Shown: piece after piece, positions 1 to 8,938 of the stretch
Numbering within the stretch: position 1 is the first letter of the stretch
Layout: each line of letters opens with the position of its first letter
Source of the DNA: Streptomyces venezuelae
GTDB taxonomy: Bacteria > Actinomycetota > Actinomycetes > Streptomycetales > Streptomycetaceae
Assembly: GCF_008642355.1 (NCBI RefSeq)
Contig: NZ_CP029193.1
Span: forward strand, 6,348,001-6,412,000
Reading direction: 5' to 3'
DNA length: 64,000 bases
Program-made: the position numbers and the translations under genes
Notes under the pieces: model-generated
Database searches by the model: none
What the model saw: the letters and a program-made list of their open reading frames with translations, nothing else
Told to the model about the DNA's origin: nothing

Positions 1-390
1 GACCGGATCGCCGCGGCCGCCGACTTCCTCGACGCGGGGTACGAGGTCCACTTCAACCTCTCGCCCGTCGTGCTGCGCCCCGGATGGCAGCGGGACTGGG
101 CCGAGCTGCTCGTCCACCTCGACGACGTCCTGCCCGCCCGCGTGAAGGAGCAGGCGGCCGCGGAGATCATCATGCTCACCCACAACGCGGGGCTCCACGA
201 GGTCAACCTGGGCTGGCACCCCAAGGCCGAGGAGCTCCTCTGGCAGCCGGACGCGCAGGAGACCAAGCGGTCGCAGAACGGCGCCCTCAACGTCCGCTAC
301 TCCCAGGACATCAAGCGGCAGGCCCTCGCGCGCCTCCACCAGCTCCTGGCGGAGCACGCGCCGTGGCTGCGCGTCCGGTATGCCTTCTGA
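1..390 (+). CDS. splB: Spore photoproduct lyase family protein, C-terminal part
   Basis: The reading frame is open from the first base of the window and ends in TGA at 388-390, so only the last 129 residues are present. They contain the signatures of the C-terminal region of spore photoproduct lyases: NLSPVV near residue 20, LTHN-x5-EVNLGWHPK in the middle, LLWQPD with a following QETK, an N-x-RY segment, and the terminal RYAF that matches the RYxF ending of the family. These enzymes are radical-SAM proteins that reverse the spore photoproduct thymine dimer. The radical-SAM CxxxCxxC motif lies outside the window, so catalytic competence cannot be judged. Actinobacteria lack endospores, so the substrate of this homologue is uncertain. 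The family call is firm; the exact role is inferred. Confidence 0.85.
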   Translation, partial: DRIAAAADFLDAGYEVHFNLSPVVLRPGWQRDWAELLVHLDDVLPARVKEQAAAEIIMLTHNAGLHEVNLGWHPKAEELLWQPDAQETKRSQNGALNVRYSQDIKRQALARLHQLLAEHAPWLRVRYAF

Positions 391-535
391 CGATCCCCGG
401 GGGCGAGGAGGATCGTTACTTCTTTCACGTACGGGTGATATGGGGCGTATCGGTACGGAGGGCTGGGGAGTCACCGGTCGGCTCGCGTTGCACGTCGAGC
501 CGGAGACAACTCAGCTCACAGGAAAGAGAGTTCAC

Positions 536-733
536 ATGCGCCGCTCCGCCGCCGTCATCCTCGGTGCCGTCATGCTGCTGGGGGTCCTCGCGGTGCCCGC
601 CAGTGCCGTGCCGGATCCCCTCGCAACCGTCGACTGCCTGACCCAGGCGACCGGTGACGTCACGGGTCTCATCGACCCGGCGAGCCCCGGCGTTCCCACG
701 GAGGTGCCGGGCGCGGCGTGCCTCGCTCCGTGA
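536..733 (+). CDS. Small secreted protein (65 aa)
   Basis: A 65-residue protein starts at ATG 536 behind a purine-rich ribosome binding site (GGAAAGAG at 521-528); an upstream in-frame ATG at 380 has no such site. Residues 1-24 form a classic Sec signal peptide: two arginines, a Leu/Val/Ala core, and an ASA cleavage site before VPDP. The mature part is about 40 residues, rich in Pro, Gly and Thr, with two cysteines that could form one disulfide. I do not recognise a family. It is the first of three tiny secreted proteins within 900 bp, suggesting a cell-surface or aerial-growth setting, but no function can be assigned. Confidence 0.65.
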   Translation: MRRSAAVILGAVMLLGVLAVPASAVPDPLATVDCLTQATGDVTGLIDPASPGVPTEVPGAACLAP

Positions 734-825
734 CGGTCTGAAGGGGGAGGGGCGGGGCGGTCCGCACGGGCCGCCCCCGGCCCCCTCCGGCTCAACGCTT
801 GCTCGTCGCACGGCGCTTCAGGTGC

Positions 826-1053
826 TCAGCCGCCCCAGCGGTATCCGTCGCCGAAGAGGAGGGTGTGCTCCAGCACGTCCTCCATCGGGTCGTCGATCTG
901 GCCGGTGTTGATCAGCGCGACCACGGGCGCGTTGTGCGAGTTCTCGTGCGTCTCGTCGGCGTGTGCCGTGCCCGGGCACAGGACGGCCGGCGCGGCGGCC
1001 GCGGCGGCGACCAGAGTCCAGCGGGACATTTTCTGCACCCAATTGCCGTTCAC
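826..1053 (-). CDS. Small secreted protein (75 aa)
   Basis: The start is GTG at 1053, preceded by a strong AAGGAGG ribosome binding site five bases away, which decides it over the internal ATG at 1029. Residues 9-32 form a signal peptide (MSRW followed by a long Ala/Val core, cleavage near AHA). The mature part begins DETHENSHNAP and carries VVALINTGQIDDP, a segment reminiscent of small Streptomyces surface proteins of the rodlin/chaplin kind, which also contain short hydrophobic VVNxxxIQD-like stretches. It lacks a chaplin domain and a sortase signal. It is convergent with the secreted protein at 536-733 and divergent from that at 1222-1419. The surface location is well supported; the rodlin resemblance is only an impression. 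Confidence 0.65.
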   Translation of the reverse strand: MNGNWVQKMSRWTLVAAAAAAPAVLCPGTAHADETHENSHNAPVVALINTGQIDDPMEDVLEHTLLFGDGYRWGG

Positions 1054-1221
1054 TGCGGCCTCCTTGGAGCGTGCGCGTACGGGCCGTCGGTCACGGCCCG
1101 CTCACCGGATGTAACCCGGGCACACTCAAGAAGTCACCGATCGTCACCGACGATCATACGAACGGGTTGTCGCCGCCCATCGCCCGAATGACCCAATCCC
1201 CTTAATCCGTAAGGCTTCTGT

Positions 1222-1419
1222 ATGTTCCGATACGCCCTGGCTCTCGCTCTCGTCGCCCTCGCCGCTGGTATGGGACCGGCCCCGGCGGTCACCGGACCCG
1301 CGAATCCGGGGCCGCTGCCCCTGCCGCTCCCCGTCGCCGACACCGTCGTCAACGAAGGGGTCTCGGTCGAGGGGCCACTGATCAACAACATCGGCCTGCC
1401 ACCCGTACTGGGACGGTGA
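1222..1419 (+). CDS. Small secreted protein (65 aa)
   Basis: ATG 1222 follows a weak AAGG site at 1211. The N-terminal 22 residues (MFRYALALALVALAAG, then an Ala/Pro stretch) form a signal peptide. The mature part is very Pro-rich at first (PLPLPLP) and then carries VVNEGVSVEGPLINNIGLP, a short hydrophobic, Asn-containing segment. There are no cysteines and no further membrane segment. It is transcribed away from the secreted protein at 826-1053, leaving about 170 bp for divergent promoters. No family is recognised. Its stop lies directly before the end of the histidine phosphatase gene on the other strand. Confidence 0.6.
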   Translation: MFRYALALALVALAAGMGPAPAVTGPANPGPLPLPLPVADTVVNEGVSVEGPLINNIGLPPVLGR

Positions 1420-1420
1420 A

Positions 1421-2077
1421 TCAGGCGCGGAGCTCCGGCGGGAAGCCGGTCCAGCGCAGATCTTCGGGCAGGTGGCCCATGTCGTTGTAGAGCACCAGCG
1501 CTGCGGGGCGGCCCGGCGCGTAACGGATGACCGTCAAGGCCGCGTTGCAGTGGTTCAGGCCGAGCCAGTGTGCCGGCGGAGCTTCGAGTGCGGCGCGGAC
1601 CAGCCAGGCGGTCAGGAAGTTGTGGGTGACGAGGAGTTCGTGGCGGGGGGTGCCGCCGGGGACGGGGCCGGTGAAGCGGGACAGTGCCTCGGCGGCGAGT
1701 GCGGGGCCGTTCTCGCGTTCCGCGTCGGGGAATCGGGCCAGGCGCTCCAGGGTCGCGTCGGCCGTCTCCGGGGGCAGTTCCTCCTTGTGCGGAATGTAGG
1801 GGAGGTAGTCGCCGGCAGGGGCCGAGCGGATCAGCGGGACGTCGCCGTCCAGTGCGTCGGATATCAGGGTCGCGGTCTGTTCCGCCCGGGGGAGCGGGCC
1901 GTGGTGGACCGCCGCGAACGGGATGTCGCGGAGCCGCTCGCCGAGCAGGGCGGCCTGTCTGCGGCCTCCCGGCGTGAGGCCGCTCTCGTCGGGCGTGGCC
2001 TCGCCGTGCCGGGTGAGGTAGAGGTAACGGGCGGACGTCACGTCGGCGGCAGCCGTACCGGCGGTGGGAGTGATCAT
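1421..2077 (-). CDS. Histidine phosphatase family protein
   Basis: A 218-residue protein whose ATG is at 2077. The phosphoglycerate-mutase-like histidine phosphatase fold is shown by the LTRHGE motif near residue 20, in which His is the phospho-acceptor. A second arginine follows in the segment HHGPLPRAEQTA, and the second catalytic histidine lies in LVTHNF near residue 147. Such enzymes remove phosphate from small molecules or proteins; the substrate cannot be read from the sequence. Length is normal for the family. It is convergent with the secreted protein at 1222-1419 and divergent from the amidohydrolase at 2182. Confidence 0.88.
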   Translation of the reverse strand: MITPTAGTAAADVTSARYLYLTRHGEATPDESGLTPGGRRQAALLGERLRDIPFAAVHHGPLPRAEQTATLISDALDGDVPLIRSAPAGDYLPYIPHKEELPPETADATLERLARFPDAERENGPALAAEALSRFTGPVPGGTPRHELLVTHNFLTAWLVRAALEAPPAHWLGLNHCNAALTVIRYAPGRPAALVLYNDMGHLPEDLRWTGFPPELRA

Positions 2078-2181
2078 GAGGGCCGGGACGCCTCCGCGTT
2101 CCGTGCCGGTTCCACCCGCCCCGAACAGACCCCACGAAACCGTACGTAAGGTGGCGGGACACCACAGAAGAGGAGCGTGAC

Positions 2182-3438
2182 ATGTCCGCCGCCGAACGGA
2201 AGCCTTCCGCCCTGCTGGGCCTCGACGCCATCAGGGACGATCTCGCCGCCCTCTACCGCGACCTGCACGCCCACCCCGAACTGTCCTTCGCCGAGCACCG
2301 CACCGCCGCCGAGGTCGCCCGCCGTGCGGAGTCGTACGGCTACGAGGTCACGACCGGCGTCGGGCGTACCGGCGTGGTCGCCGTCCTGGAGAACGGCACG
2401 GGGCCGACCGTCCTGCTGCGCGCCGACTTCGACGGGCTGCCCGTGACCGAGCGCACCGGCCTGCCGTACGCGTCCGTGCATGACGGGGTGATGCACGCGT
2501 GCGGGCACGACATGCACGTCACCTGCCTGCTGGGCGCGCTGAAGCTGCTCGCGGACGCCCGCGCCGACTGGTCGGGCCGGATCGTCGGCGTCTTCCAGCC
2601 CGCGGAGGAGGTCGCGAAGGGCGCGCAGGCGATGGTCCGGGACGGTTTCTACGCGCGGTTCGGCGTCCCGGACGTCGTGCTCGGGCAGCACGTCGGGCCG
2701 CTGCCCGCCGGGATGATCGGTGCGCACCCCGGTCCCGCCTTCGCGGCGACCGACTCCCTGCGCGTGCGGATGTTCGGCAAGGGGGCGCACGGTTCGCGGC
2801 CCGAGTCGTCGATCGATCCCGTGGTGATGGCCGCCGCGACCGTGATGCGGCTGCAGACGGTCGTGTCCCGGGAGATCTCGGGCGCCGAGACGGCCGTGGT
2901 GACCGTCGGCTCGCTCCAGGCGGGCACCAAGGACAACATCATTCCCGACGAGGCCGAGCTGAAGATCAACATCCGGTCGTACACGCCCGAGGTCCGTGCG
3001 AAGGTCCTCGCAGCCGTCGAGCGCATCGTCAAGGGCGAGGCGGTCACGGCGGGCGCGGAGCGCGAGCCCGAGATCACGGAGATCGACACGTTCCCCGTGC
3101 TCGACAACGACGCCGACGCCGTGGCGAGGACGATGGCGGCCGTCGGCGCGGTGATCGGGGAGGACCGGGTCTTCGACCCCGGGCCGGTCACCGGCAGCGA
3201 GGACGTCGGGTACTTCGCGACCTCCGCCGACCGCGAAGTGCCCCTCTGCTACTGGCTGTTCGGCGGCGCCGACCCCGCGGAGGTCGCGGCGGCACAGAAG
3301 GCGGGGACCTTCGAACGGGACATCCCGTCCAACCACTCGCCGTTCTTCGCGCCGCTGATCGAGCCGACCCTCACCACCGGGGTCACCGCGCTGACCGTGG
3401 GCGCGCTGGCATGGCTGGGCGGCCGGCCGCCGCAGTGA
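2182..3438 (+). CDS. M20 family amidohydrolase (peptidase M20D)
   Basis: ATG 2182 lies behind AGGAG at 2171. The 418-residue product belongs to the M20D amidohydrolases, cytosolic metalloenzymes that hydrolyse N-acyl amino acids, hippurate or related amides. Visible motifs are DLHAHPELSF near the N-terminus, the metal-binding HACGHDMH around residue 110, QPAEE with the general-base glutamate, and the dimerisation-domain segment ending in GSLQAGTKDNIIPDEA. The late GSEDVGYF and a terminal NHSP-x-F stretch complete the metal site. All key residues are intact. The upstream histidine phosphatase is divergent and cobN is convergent, so it is probably transcribed alone. The exact substrate is unknown. 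Confidence 0.92.
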   Translation: MSAAERKPSALLGLDAIRDDLAALYRDLHAHPELSFAEHRTAAEVARRAESYGYEVTTGVGRTGVVAVLENGTGPTVLLRADFDGLPVTERTGLPYASVHDGVMHACGHDMHVTCLLGALKLLADARADWSGRIVGVFQPAEEVAKGAQAMVRDGFYARFGVPDVVLGQHVGPLPAGMIGAHPGPAFAATDSLRVRMFGKGAHGSRPESSIDPVVMAAATVMRLQTVVSREISGAETAVVTVGSLQAGTKDNIIPDEAELKINIRSYTPEVRAKVLAAVERIVKGEAVTAGAEREPEITEIDTFPVLDNDADAVARTMAAVGAVIGEDRVFDPGPVTGSEDVGYFATSADREVPLCYWLFGGADPAEVAAAQKAGTFERDIPSNHSPFFAPLIEPTLTTGVTALTVGALAWLGGRPPQ

Positions 3439-3483
3439 CGGCCGGCCGCAACAGGCCGACAGGGGGCTGGAGGTGACGGGGGC

Positions 3484-6400
3484 TCAGCCCTCGTCACCAC
3501 CGTCCTCCAGGTTGCCCTCGGTCTCCAGGTACGCCTGCCGCAGCGCTTCGAGCACCGCCGGGTCGGGCTTCGCCCACATGCCGCGCGACTCCGCCTCCAG
3601 GAGGCGCTCCGCGATGCCGTGCAGCGCCCAGGGGTTGTTCTCCCGCAGGAACTGGCGGTTCGTCGGATCGAGGACGTACGTCTCGGTGAGCTTGTCGTAC
3701 ATCCAGTCGGCGACGACGCCCGTCGTGGCGTCGTACCCGAACAAGTAGTCCACGGTGGCGGCGAGTTCGAAGGCGCCCTTGTAACCGTGGCGACGCATCG
3801 CCTCGATCCACTTCGGGTTGACCACGCGGGCCCGGAACACGCGGCTGGTCTCCTCGACCAGCGTGCGCGTGCGGACCGTCTCGGGGCGGGTCGAGTCGCC
3901 GATGTACGCCTCCGGGGCCGTGCCCCGCAGCGCGCGCACGGTCGCCACCATGCCGCCGTGGTACTGGAAGTAGTCGTCGGAGTCCGCGATGTCGTGCTCG
4001 CGGGTGTCCGTGTTCTTCGCGGCCACCGCGATGCGCTTGTACGCGGTCTCCATCTCGGCGCGGGCCGGGCGCCCTTCGAGGCCGCGGCCGTACGCGTAAC
4101 CGCCCCACACCGTGTAGACCTCGGCGAGGTCCGCGTCGGTGCGCCAGTCGCGGGAATCGATGAGCTGGAGCAGACCCGCGCCGTACGTACCCGGGCGCGA
4201 CCCGAAGATGCGCGTGGTGGCCCGGCGCTCGTCGCCGTGTTCGGCGAGGTCGGCCTGGGCGTGGGCGCGGACGTAGTTGCGGTCGGCGGGCTCGTCCAGG
4301 GAGGCGGCGAGCCGCACCGCGTCGTCGAGCAGGCCGATCGTGTGCGGGAACGCGTCGCGGAAGAAGCCCGAGATGCGCAGCGTCACGTCGATGCGGGGGC
4401 GGCCGAGCTCCTCGTACGGGATGGCCTCCAGGCCGGTGACGCGGCGCGACGCGTCGTCCCAGACCGGGCGGACGCCGAGCAGCGCCATCGCCTCGGCGAC
4501 GTCGTCGCCCGCGGTGCGCATCGCGCTCGTGCCCCACAGGGACAGGCCCACGGAGGTCGGGTACGCGCCGTCGTTGTCCTGCTTGTACCGCTCCAGGAGA
4601 GAGTCGGCCAGCGCCTGGCCCGTCTCCCACGCCAGGCGGGAGGGGACGGCCTTCGGGTCGACCGAGTAGAAGTTGCGGCCGGTCGGCAGGACGTTGACCA
4701 GACCGCGCAGCGGGGAGCCCGACGGGCCCGCCGGGACGAAGCCGCCGTTCAGGGCGTGCACGGCGTGGTCGAGCTCGGCGGTGGTCGCCGCGAGGCGCGG
4801 CACGACCTCGCGGGCCGCGAACTCCAGGATGGCGGCGACCTGTTCGCCGTGGTCCGCGGCCACCGAGGCCGCGGCAGCCGGGTCCCAGCCCGCGTCGTCC
4901 ATCGCCTGGACCAGCGCGCGGGCCGTGGCCTCCGCCTCGTCGGCCGTCACGCGCGTGGCCGCCGACTCATCCAGGCCCAGCGCCTCGCGCAGACCCGGCA
5001 GCGCGGTCGTGCCGCCCCAGATCTGGCGGGCGCGCAGCACCGCGAGGACGAGGTTGACGCGGTCGGCACCGGCCGGCGGGTTGCCGAGGACGTGCAGACC
5101 GTCACGGATCTGCATGTCCTTGATCTCGCAGAGCCAGCCGTCGACGTGGAGCAGGAAGTCGTCGAAGCCGTCGTCGTCCGGGCGCTGCTCCAGGCCCAGG
5201 TCGTGGTCGAGCTTCGCGGCCTGGATGAGCGTCCAGATCTGCGCGCGGATCGCCGGGAGCTTCGCCGGGTCCATGGAGCTGATCTGCGCGTACTCGTCGA
5301 GGAGCTGCTCCAGCCGCGCGATGTCGCCGTAGGAGTCGGCGCGCGCCATCGGCGGTACCAGGTGGTCGATGAGCGTGGCGTGGACGCGGCGCTTGGCCTG
5401 CGTGCCCTCGCCCGGGTCGTTGACCAGGAAGGGGTAGATGAGCGGCAGGTCCCCGAGCGCGGCGTCGGGCCCGCAGGCCGCCGAGAGGCCCGCGTTCTTG
5501 CCGGGCAGCCACTCCAGGTTGCCGTGCTTGCCGAGGTGGATCATCGCGTCCGCGCCGAAGCCGTTGTCGGCCGCGGGCGCCGCGATCCACCGGTACGCGG
5601 CCAAGTAGTGGTGTGACGGCGGCAGATCCGGGTCGTGGTAGATCGCGATGGGGTTCTCGCCGAAGCCACGGGGCGGCTGGATGAGAATGAGCAGGTTCCC
5701 GCGGCGCAGCGCGGCGAGCACGATGTCGCCCTCCGGGTCGCCGCCGTCGCCCACGCGGGAGCGGTCGAGGAACATCTCACCGGGCGGCGGCCCCCAGTGC
5801 TCCTCGACCGAGTCGCGCAGCTCCTGCGGCAGCGTCGCGTACCACCGCTTGTAGTCGGCGGCCGGGATGCGCACCGGGTTGGCGGCGAGCTGCTCCTCGG
5901 TGAGCCAGTCCTGGTCGTGGCCGCCCGCGTCGATGAGCGCGCGGATCAGCTCGTCGCCGTCGCCGGAGACCAGGCCGGGGATGTCGGCCTCGGGGCCGAA
6001 GTCGTACCCCTCGGCGCGCAGCCTGCGCAGCAGCCGCACGGCGGACGCCGGGGTGTCGAGGCCGACCGCGTTGCCGATGCGGGAGTGCTTCGTCGGGTAC
6101 GCGGAGAGCACCAGGGCGAGGCGCTTGTCGGCGGCCGGGATGTGCCTGAGGCGTGCGTGGCGTACGGCGATCCCGGCGACGCGGGCCGCGCGCTCGGCGT
6201 CGGCGACGTATGCCGGAAGGCCGTCCTCGTCGATCTCCTTGAAGGAGAAGGGGACGGTGATGAGGCGGCCGTCGAACTCCGGCACCGCGATCTGGCTCGC
6301 GGCGTCCAGCGGCGAGACGCCCTCGTCGTTCTCCTCCCAGGCGGAGCGCGACCCGGTCAGGCACAGCGCCTGGAGGATCGGCACGTCGAGGCCGGTCAGC

Positions 6401-7113
6401 GCGCCCGCGTCCCACGACTCGTCGTCGCCGCCCGCGGAGGCCTCGGCGGGCTTGGTGCCGCCCGCCGCGAGGACGGTGGTCACGATGGTGTCGGCGGCGC
6501 GCAGCTCGTCGATCAGCTCGGGCTCCGGGGCGCGCAGCGAGGCCACGTACAGCGGCAGCGCGCGGGCGCCCGCGTCCTCGATCGCCCCGCACAGCGCGTC
6601 CACGAACGCGGTGTTGCCGCTCATGTGGTGGGCGCGGTAGTAGAGCACGGCGACCGTCGGGCCGTCGACGCCGGTGCGGGCGGTGCGCTCCAGCGGGCCC
6701 CATGACGGGGCGGCCGCGGGCGGCTCGAAGCCGTGGCCGGTGAGCAGCACGGTGTCGGAGAGGAAGCGGGCCAGCTGGTCCAGGTTCGCGGGGCCGCCGT
6801 GCGCGAGGTACGCGTGCGCCTCGGCGGCGATGCCGACGGGCACGGTCGAGGAGGCCATGAGCTGGGCGTCGGGTGCCTGTTCGCCGGTGAGCACGACCAC
6901 GGGGAGGCCGGTGGCGATGAGCTGGTCGAGGCCGTCCTGCCAGGCGCGGACGCCGCCGAGGAGACGTACGACGACGAGGTCGACGCCGTCGAGCAGGGCG
7001 GGCAGCTCCGCGAGGTCGAGGCGGGACGGGTTGGCGAACCGGTAGTCGACCGGGCCTCCCGCCGCGCGGGCGCTGAGCAGGTCGGTGTCGGAGGTCGACA
7101 ACAGCAGAAGCAT
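3484..7113 (-). CDS. cobN: Cobaltochelatase subunit CobN
   Basis: A 1209-residue protein starting at ATG 7113, of usual CobN length. CobN is the large subunit that inserts cobalt into hydrogenobyrinic acid a,c-diamide using an ATP-dependent AAA partner (CobS/CobT or ChlI/ChlD-like); no such partner lies in the window. Family blocks include MIHLGKHGNLEWLPGK around residues 520-535, the histidine-rich metal-site region conserved with magnesium chelatase ChlH, and later YGAGLLQLI and a WGGYAYGRG segment. Its leader contains a cobalamin riboswitch (7155-7345), so expression should fall when B12 is plentiful. It is divergent from the cobG operon and convergent with the M20 hydrolase. Confidence 0.96.
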   Translation of the reverse strand: MLLLLSTSDTDLLSARAAGGPVDYRFANPSRLDLAELPALLDGVDLVVVRLLGGVRAWQDGLDQLIATGLPVVVLTGEQAPDAQLMASSTVPVGIAAEAHAYLAHGGPANLDQLARFLSDTVLLTGHGFEPPAAAPSWGPLERTARTGVDGPTVAVLYYRAHHMSGNTAFVDALCGAIEDAGARALPLYVASLRAPEPELIDELRAADTIVTTVLAAGGTKPAEASAGGDDESWDAGALTGLDVPILQALCLTGSRSAWEENDEGVSPLDAASQIAVPEFDGRLITVPFSFKEIDEDGLPAYVADAERAARVAGIAVRHARLRHIPAADKRLALVLSAYPTKHSRIGNAVGLDTPASAVRLLRRLRAEGYDFGPEADIPGLVSGDGDELIRALIDAGGHDQDWLTEEQLAANPVRIPAADYKRWYATLPQELRDSVEEHWGPPPGEMFLDRSRVGDGGDPEGDIVLAALRRGNLLILIQPPRGFGENPIAIYHDPDLPPSHHYLAAYRWIAAPAADNGFGADAMIHLGKHGNLEWLPGKNAGLSAACGPDAALGDLPLIYPFLVNDPGEGTQAKRRVHATLIDHLVPPMARADSYGDIARLEQLLDEYAQISSMDPAKLPAIRAQIWTLIQAAKLDHDLGLEQRPDDDGFDDFLLHVDGWLCEIKDMQIRDGLHVLGNPPAGADRVNLVLAVLRARQIWGGTTALPGLREALGLDESAATRVTADEAEATARALVQAMDDAGWDPAAAASVAADHGEQVAAILEFAAREVVPRLAATTAELDHAVHALNGGFVPAGPSGSPLRGLVNVLPTGRNFYSVDPKAVPSRLAWETGQALADSLLERYKQDNDGAYPTSVGLSLWGTSAMRTAGDDVAEAMALLGVRPVWDDASRRVTGLEAIPYEELGRPRIDVTLRISGFFRDAFPHTIGLLDDAVRLAASLDEPADRNYVRAHAQADLAEHGDERRATTRIFGSRPGTYGAGLLQLIDSRDWRTDADLAEVYTVWGGYAYGRGLEGRPARAEMETAYKRIAVAAKNTDTREHDIADSDDYFQYHGGMVATVRALRGTAPEAYIGDSTRPETVRTRTLVEETSRVFRARVVNPKWIEAMRRHGYKGAFELAATVDYLFGYDATTGVVADWMYDKLTETYVLDPTNRQFLRENNPWALHGIAERLLEAESRGMWAKPDPAVLEALRQAYLETEGNLEDGGDEG

Positions 7114-7154
7114 GCGGGCGCAGGCCTTCCTCGGGGTGTCCGCGCCCCGGGTGG

Positions 7155-7345
7155 TCGTATGGACGGCAGGAGTTCCTGGCTCGCCCCACGCGGGTGGGGC
7201 TCACAGTGGCGGGACCGCGCCGGATTCGCACCGGGCTTCCTCCCTCGGGTCCTGTTGGACCCACGCCGTCGCTGGCGTCGACGGACCTGGCGGTCCGCCG
7301 CCTGCATAGTAAGTCCTGCCCGCGGTCGGCGGTGCGGCCACCTGC
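7155..7345 (-). promoter_or_regulatory. Cobalamin riboswitch upstream of cobN
   Basis: Read on the minus strand, the cobN leader contains an excellent B12 box: AAGCCCGGTGCGAAT followed by CCGGCGCGGTCCCGCCACTG (complement of 7203-7239). After it come a GC-rich hairpin (GAGCCCCAC / GTGGGGC) and the downstream AGCCAGGAACTCCTGCC block that closes the class. The 5' boundary is estimated from conserved stems near 7345 and may be off by tens of bases. It lies between the divergent cobG promoter and cobN, so it is expected to act only on cobN. In this family adenosylcobalamin binding usually blocks translation or terminates transcription. Confidence 0.93.
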
Positions 7346-7388
7346 CAGGACGACCTGTCTCGGGAGAGGACCGGCCGGATCCGCGTGG

Positions 7389-7394
7389 GTATGC
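7389..7394 (+). promoter_or_regulatory. Probable -10 element giving a leaderless cobG transcript
   Basis: TATGCT at 7389-7394 matches the Streptomyces -10 pattern TAnnnT and lies seven bases before ATG 7403. Transcription would then begin at or next to the A of that ATG, giving a leaderless mRNA without the usual ribosome binding site, and none is visible. No good -35 hexamer is seen. This placement argues against the upstream in-frame starts at 7385 and 7391, which fall within or before the promoter. Confidence 0.5.
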
Positions 7395-7402
7395 TCGCCG
7401 CC

Positions 7403-8938
7403 ATGCCGCCCACCCCAGCACCATCCCCAGATCAGGGCGAATCCCTCATACGTGACCGGGGCGACGCCTGCCCCGGAGCCCTCCGCCTGCACCGCGCCGA
7501 CGACGGCCTCCTGGCCCGACTCCGCCTGCCCGGAGGCATCTTGACGTCCCGTCAGGTGCTGGCTCTGGAGGCCGCGGCGGAGCGTCTGGCCGACGGCAAC
7601 CTCAGCGTCACCTCCCGCGGCAACATCGAGCTGCGCGGCCTCGGCGACGCGTGCGCCGGCGAACTCTCCGCGCTGCTCGCGGACGCGGGCCTGCTCCCCT
7701 CCGAGCGCCACGAACGCGTCCGGAACGTGGTGGCGTCCCCCCTCGCGGGAACGGACGGAACCGGCCACGCCGACGTCCAGTTGTGGGCCCGTGAGCTGGA
7801 CGGACTCCTCTGCGCGGAGGACTGGACGCCCCGACTTTCCGGCCGCTTCCTGTTCGCCCTGGACGACGGACGGGGAGACGTGGCGGGCCTCGGCGGCGAT
7901 GTGACCTTGATCGCAGAATCGGGCGGGACGGCGGTGGTCGGGATGGGCAGCGTGTCGTTCCGGGTCGCCGCGGCCGACGCCCCGCGCGCGGCGCTCGCCG
8001 CGGCGAAGGCGTTCCTCGCGGCGGCGGACGCCGCGGGGAACGGGGCGTGGCGCGTGACCGAACTCCCGACCGGGCAGACCGTCGACCTGGGCGGGGCGCT
8101 GGAGGCGGCGAGGGTTGACGCCGCACGGATCGGGCCGGAGGGCGAGGGGCCGGGGGGTCTGGCGGTGTCCGGTGGTCCGGGGGCATCCGGTGGTCCGGGT
8201 GGTCCGGTGGCTTTCGACGGCACGGCGGTGTCCGGTGGTCCGGTGGCCTTTGGTGCCCCGGTGGCGTCCGGTGGCTCGGGTGGCGGGGCGGTGCCCCGTG
8301 GTCCGGGTGGTCCGGCGGTGCTCGCTGGTCCGGGGGCGTCCGGTGACTCGACGGTGTCCGGTGGTGCGGGTGGGGGTTCGGCGGCGCTCGGTGTCGGGGC
8401 TGTCGCGGCGGGGGCCGCGGGGCCGGGGGGTCCGCCGCCCGGTGTCATCGGGCGGGCCGTCTCCGTGTACGCCCCGCTCGGGCGCGTCACCGTTGCGCAA
8501 TGGCGGGCCCTGCTCCCGCTTCCCGCGGACGAGCTCCGCGTCACCCCGTGGCGCGGCTTCGTGATTCCCGGCTTCGGCGACGAGGGAGCCGCCCGGGAGC
8601 GGCTGGCCGCGCTGGACCGTGCCGGGCTCCTCGCCGACCCCGGCTCGCCCTGGCTCGGCGTCGGCGCCTGCACCGGTCGCCCCGGGTGCGCCAAGTCCCT
8701 CGCCGACGTCCGCGCGGACGCCGTGCCCGGCCACGGCTCGCTGCCCGTCCACTGGTCCGGCTGCGAACGGCGGTGCGGGCACCCGCGCGGCGACTGGGTC
8801 GACGTCCTCGCCACCCGGGACGGCTCCTACGAAGTGACGCTGCACACCGCGGGCTCCACCGCCCCTGTCACGGGCGGCACCCTGACCGAGACGGTCACCA
8901 AGGCACGTACCACCACAAACCCAACGGCCACGAGATGA
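7403..8938 (+). CDS. cobG: CobG-like precorrin-3B synthase (nitrite/sulfite reductase fold)
   Basis: This is the O2-dependent precorrin-3B synthase (ring-contraction oxygenase) of the aerobic cobalamin pathway. The 511 residues carry two ferredoxin-like nitrite/sulfite reductase repeats (about residues 30-240 and 350-420). The siroheme/4Fe-4S-type cysteines are in CTGRPGC (C-x5-C) and GCERRC (C-x3-C) near the C-terminus, so the cofactor site is intact. An extra Gly/Ser/Pro/Val-rich low-complexity segment of about 100 residues separates the halves (see 8131-8445), making the protein longer than usual for CobG. The stop overlaps the cobH start (ATGA), indicating translational coupling. The start is chosen from the -10 element seven bases upstream. 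Confidence 0.9.
   Translation: MPPTPAPSPDQGESLIRDRGDACPGALRLHRADDGLLARLRLPGGILTSRQVLALEAAAERLADGNLSVTSRGNIELRGLGDACAGELSALLADAGLLPSERHERVRNVVASPLAGTDGTGHADVQLWARELDGLLCAEDWTPRLSGRFLFALDDGRGDVAGLGGDVTLIAESGGTAVVGMGSVSFRVAAADAPRAALAAAKAFLAAADAAGNGAWRVTELPTGQTVDLGGALEAARVDAARIGPEGEGPGGLAVSGGPGASGGPGGPVAFDGTAVSGGPVAFGAPVASGGSGGGAVPRGPGGPAVLAGPGASGDSTVSGGAGGGSAALGVGAVAAGAAGPGGPPPGVIGRAVSVYAPLGRVTVAQWRALLPLPADELRVTPWRGFVIPGFGDEGAARERLAALDRAGLLADPGSPWLGVGACTGRPGCAKSLADVRADAVPGHGSLPVHWSGCERRCGHPRGDWVDVLATRDGSYEVTLHTAGSTAPVTGGTLTETVTKARTTTNPTATR
8131..8445 (+). repeat. Low-complexity coding repeat inside cobG
   Basis: About 315 bp of degenerate, in-frame repeats of GTCCGGTGGTCCGG-like units encode Gly/Ser/Pro/Val/Ala-rich sequence such as [13 protein letters not shown]. 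The reading frame is preserved throughout. It sits between the two conserved halves of CobG, in a place that would act as a flexible linker. Slippage or unequal exchange between the short units is the likely origin. Confidence 0.85.

Noticed and set aside
3619..5616. Long plus-strand reading frame (665 codons) opposite cobN
   Set aside because: It is the mirror of a strongly conserved cobN sequence in high-GC DNA; its product is Arg/Val/Ala-rich without motifs and has no ribosome binding site.
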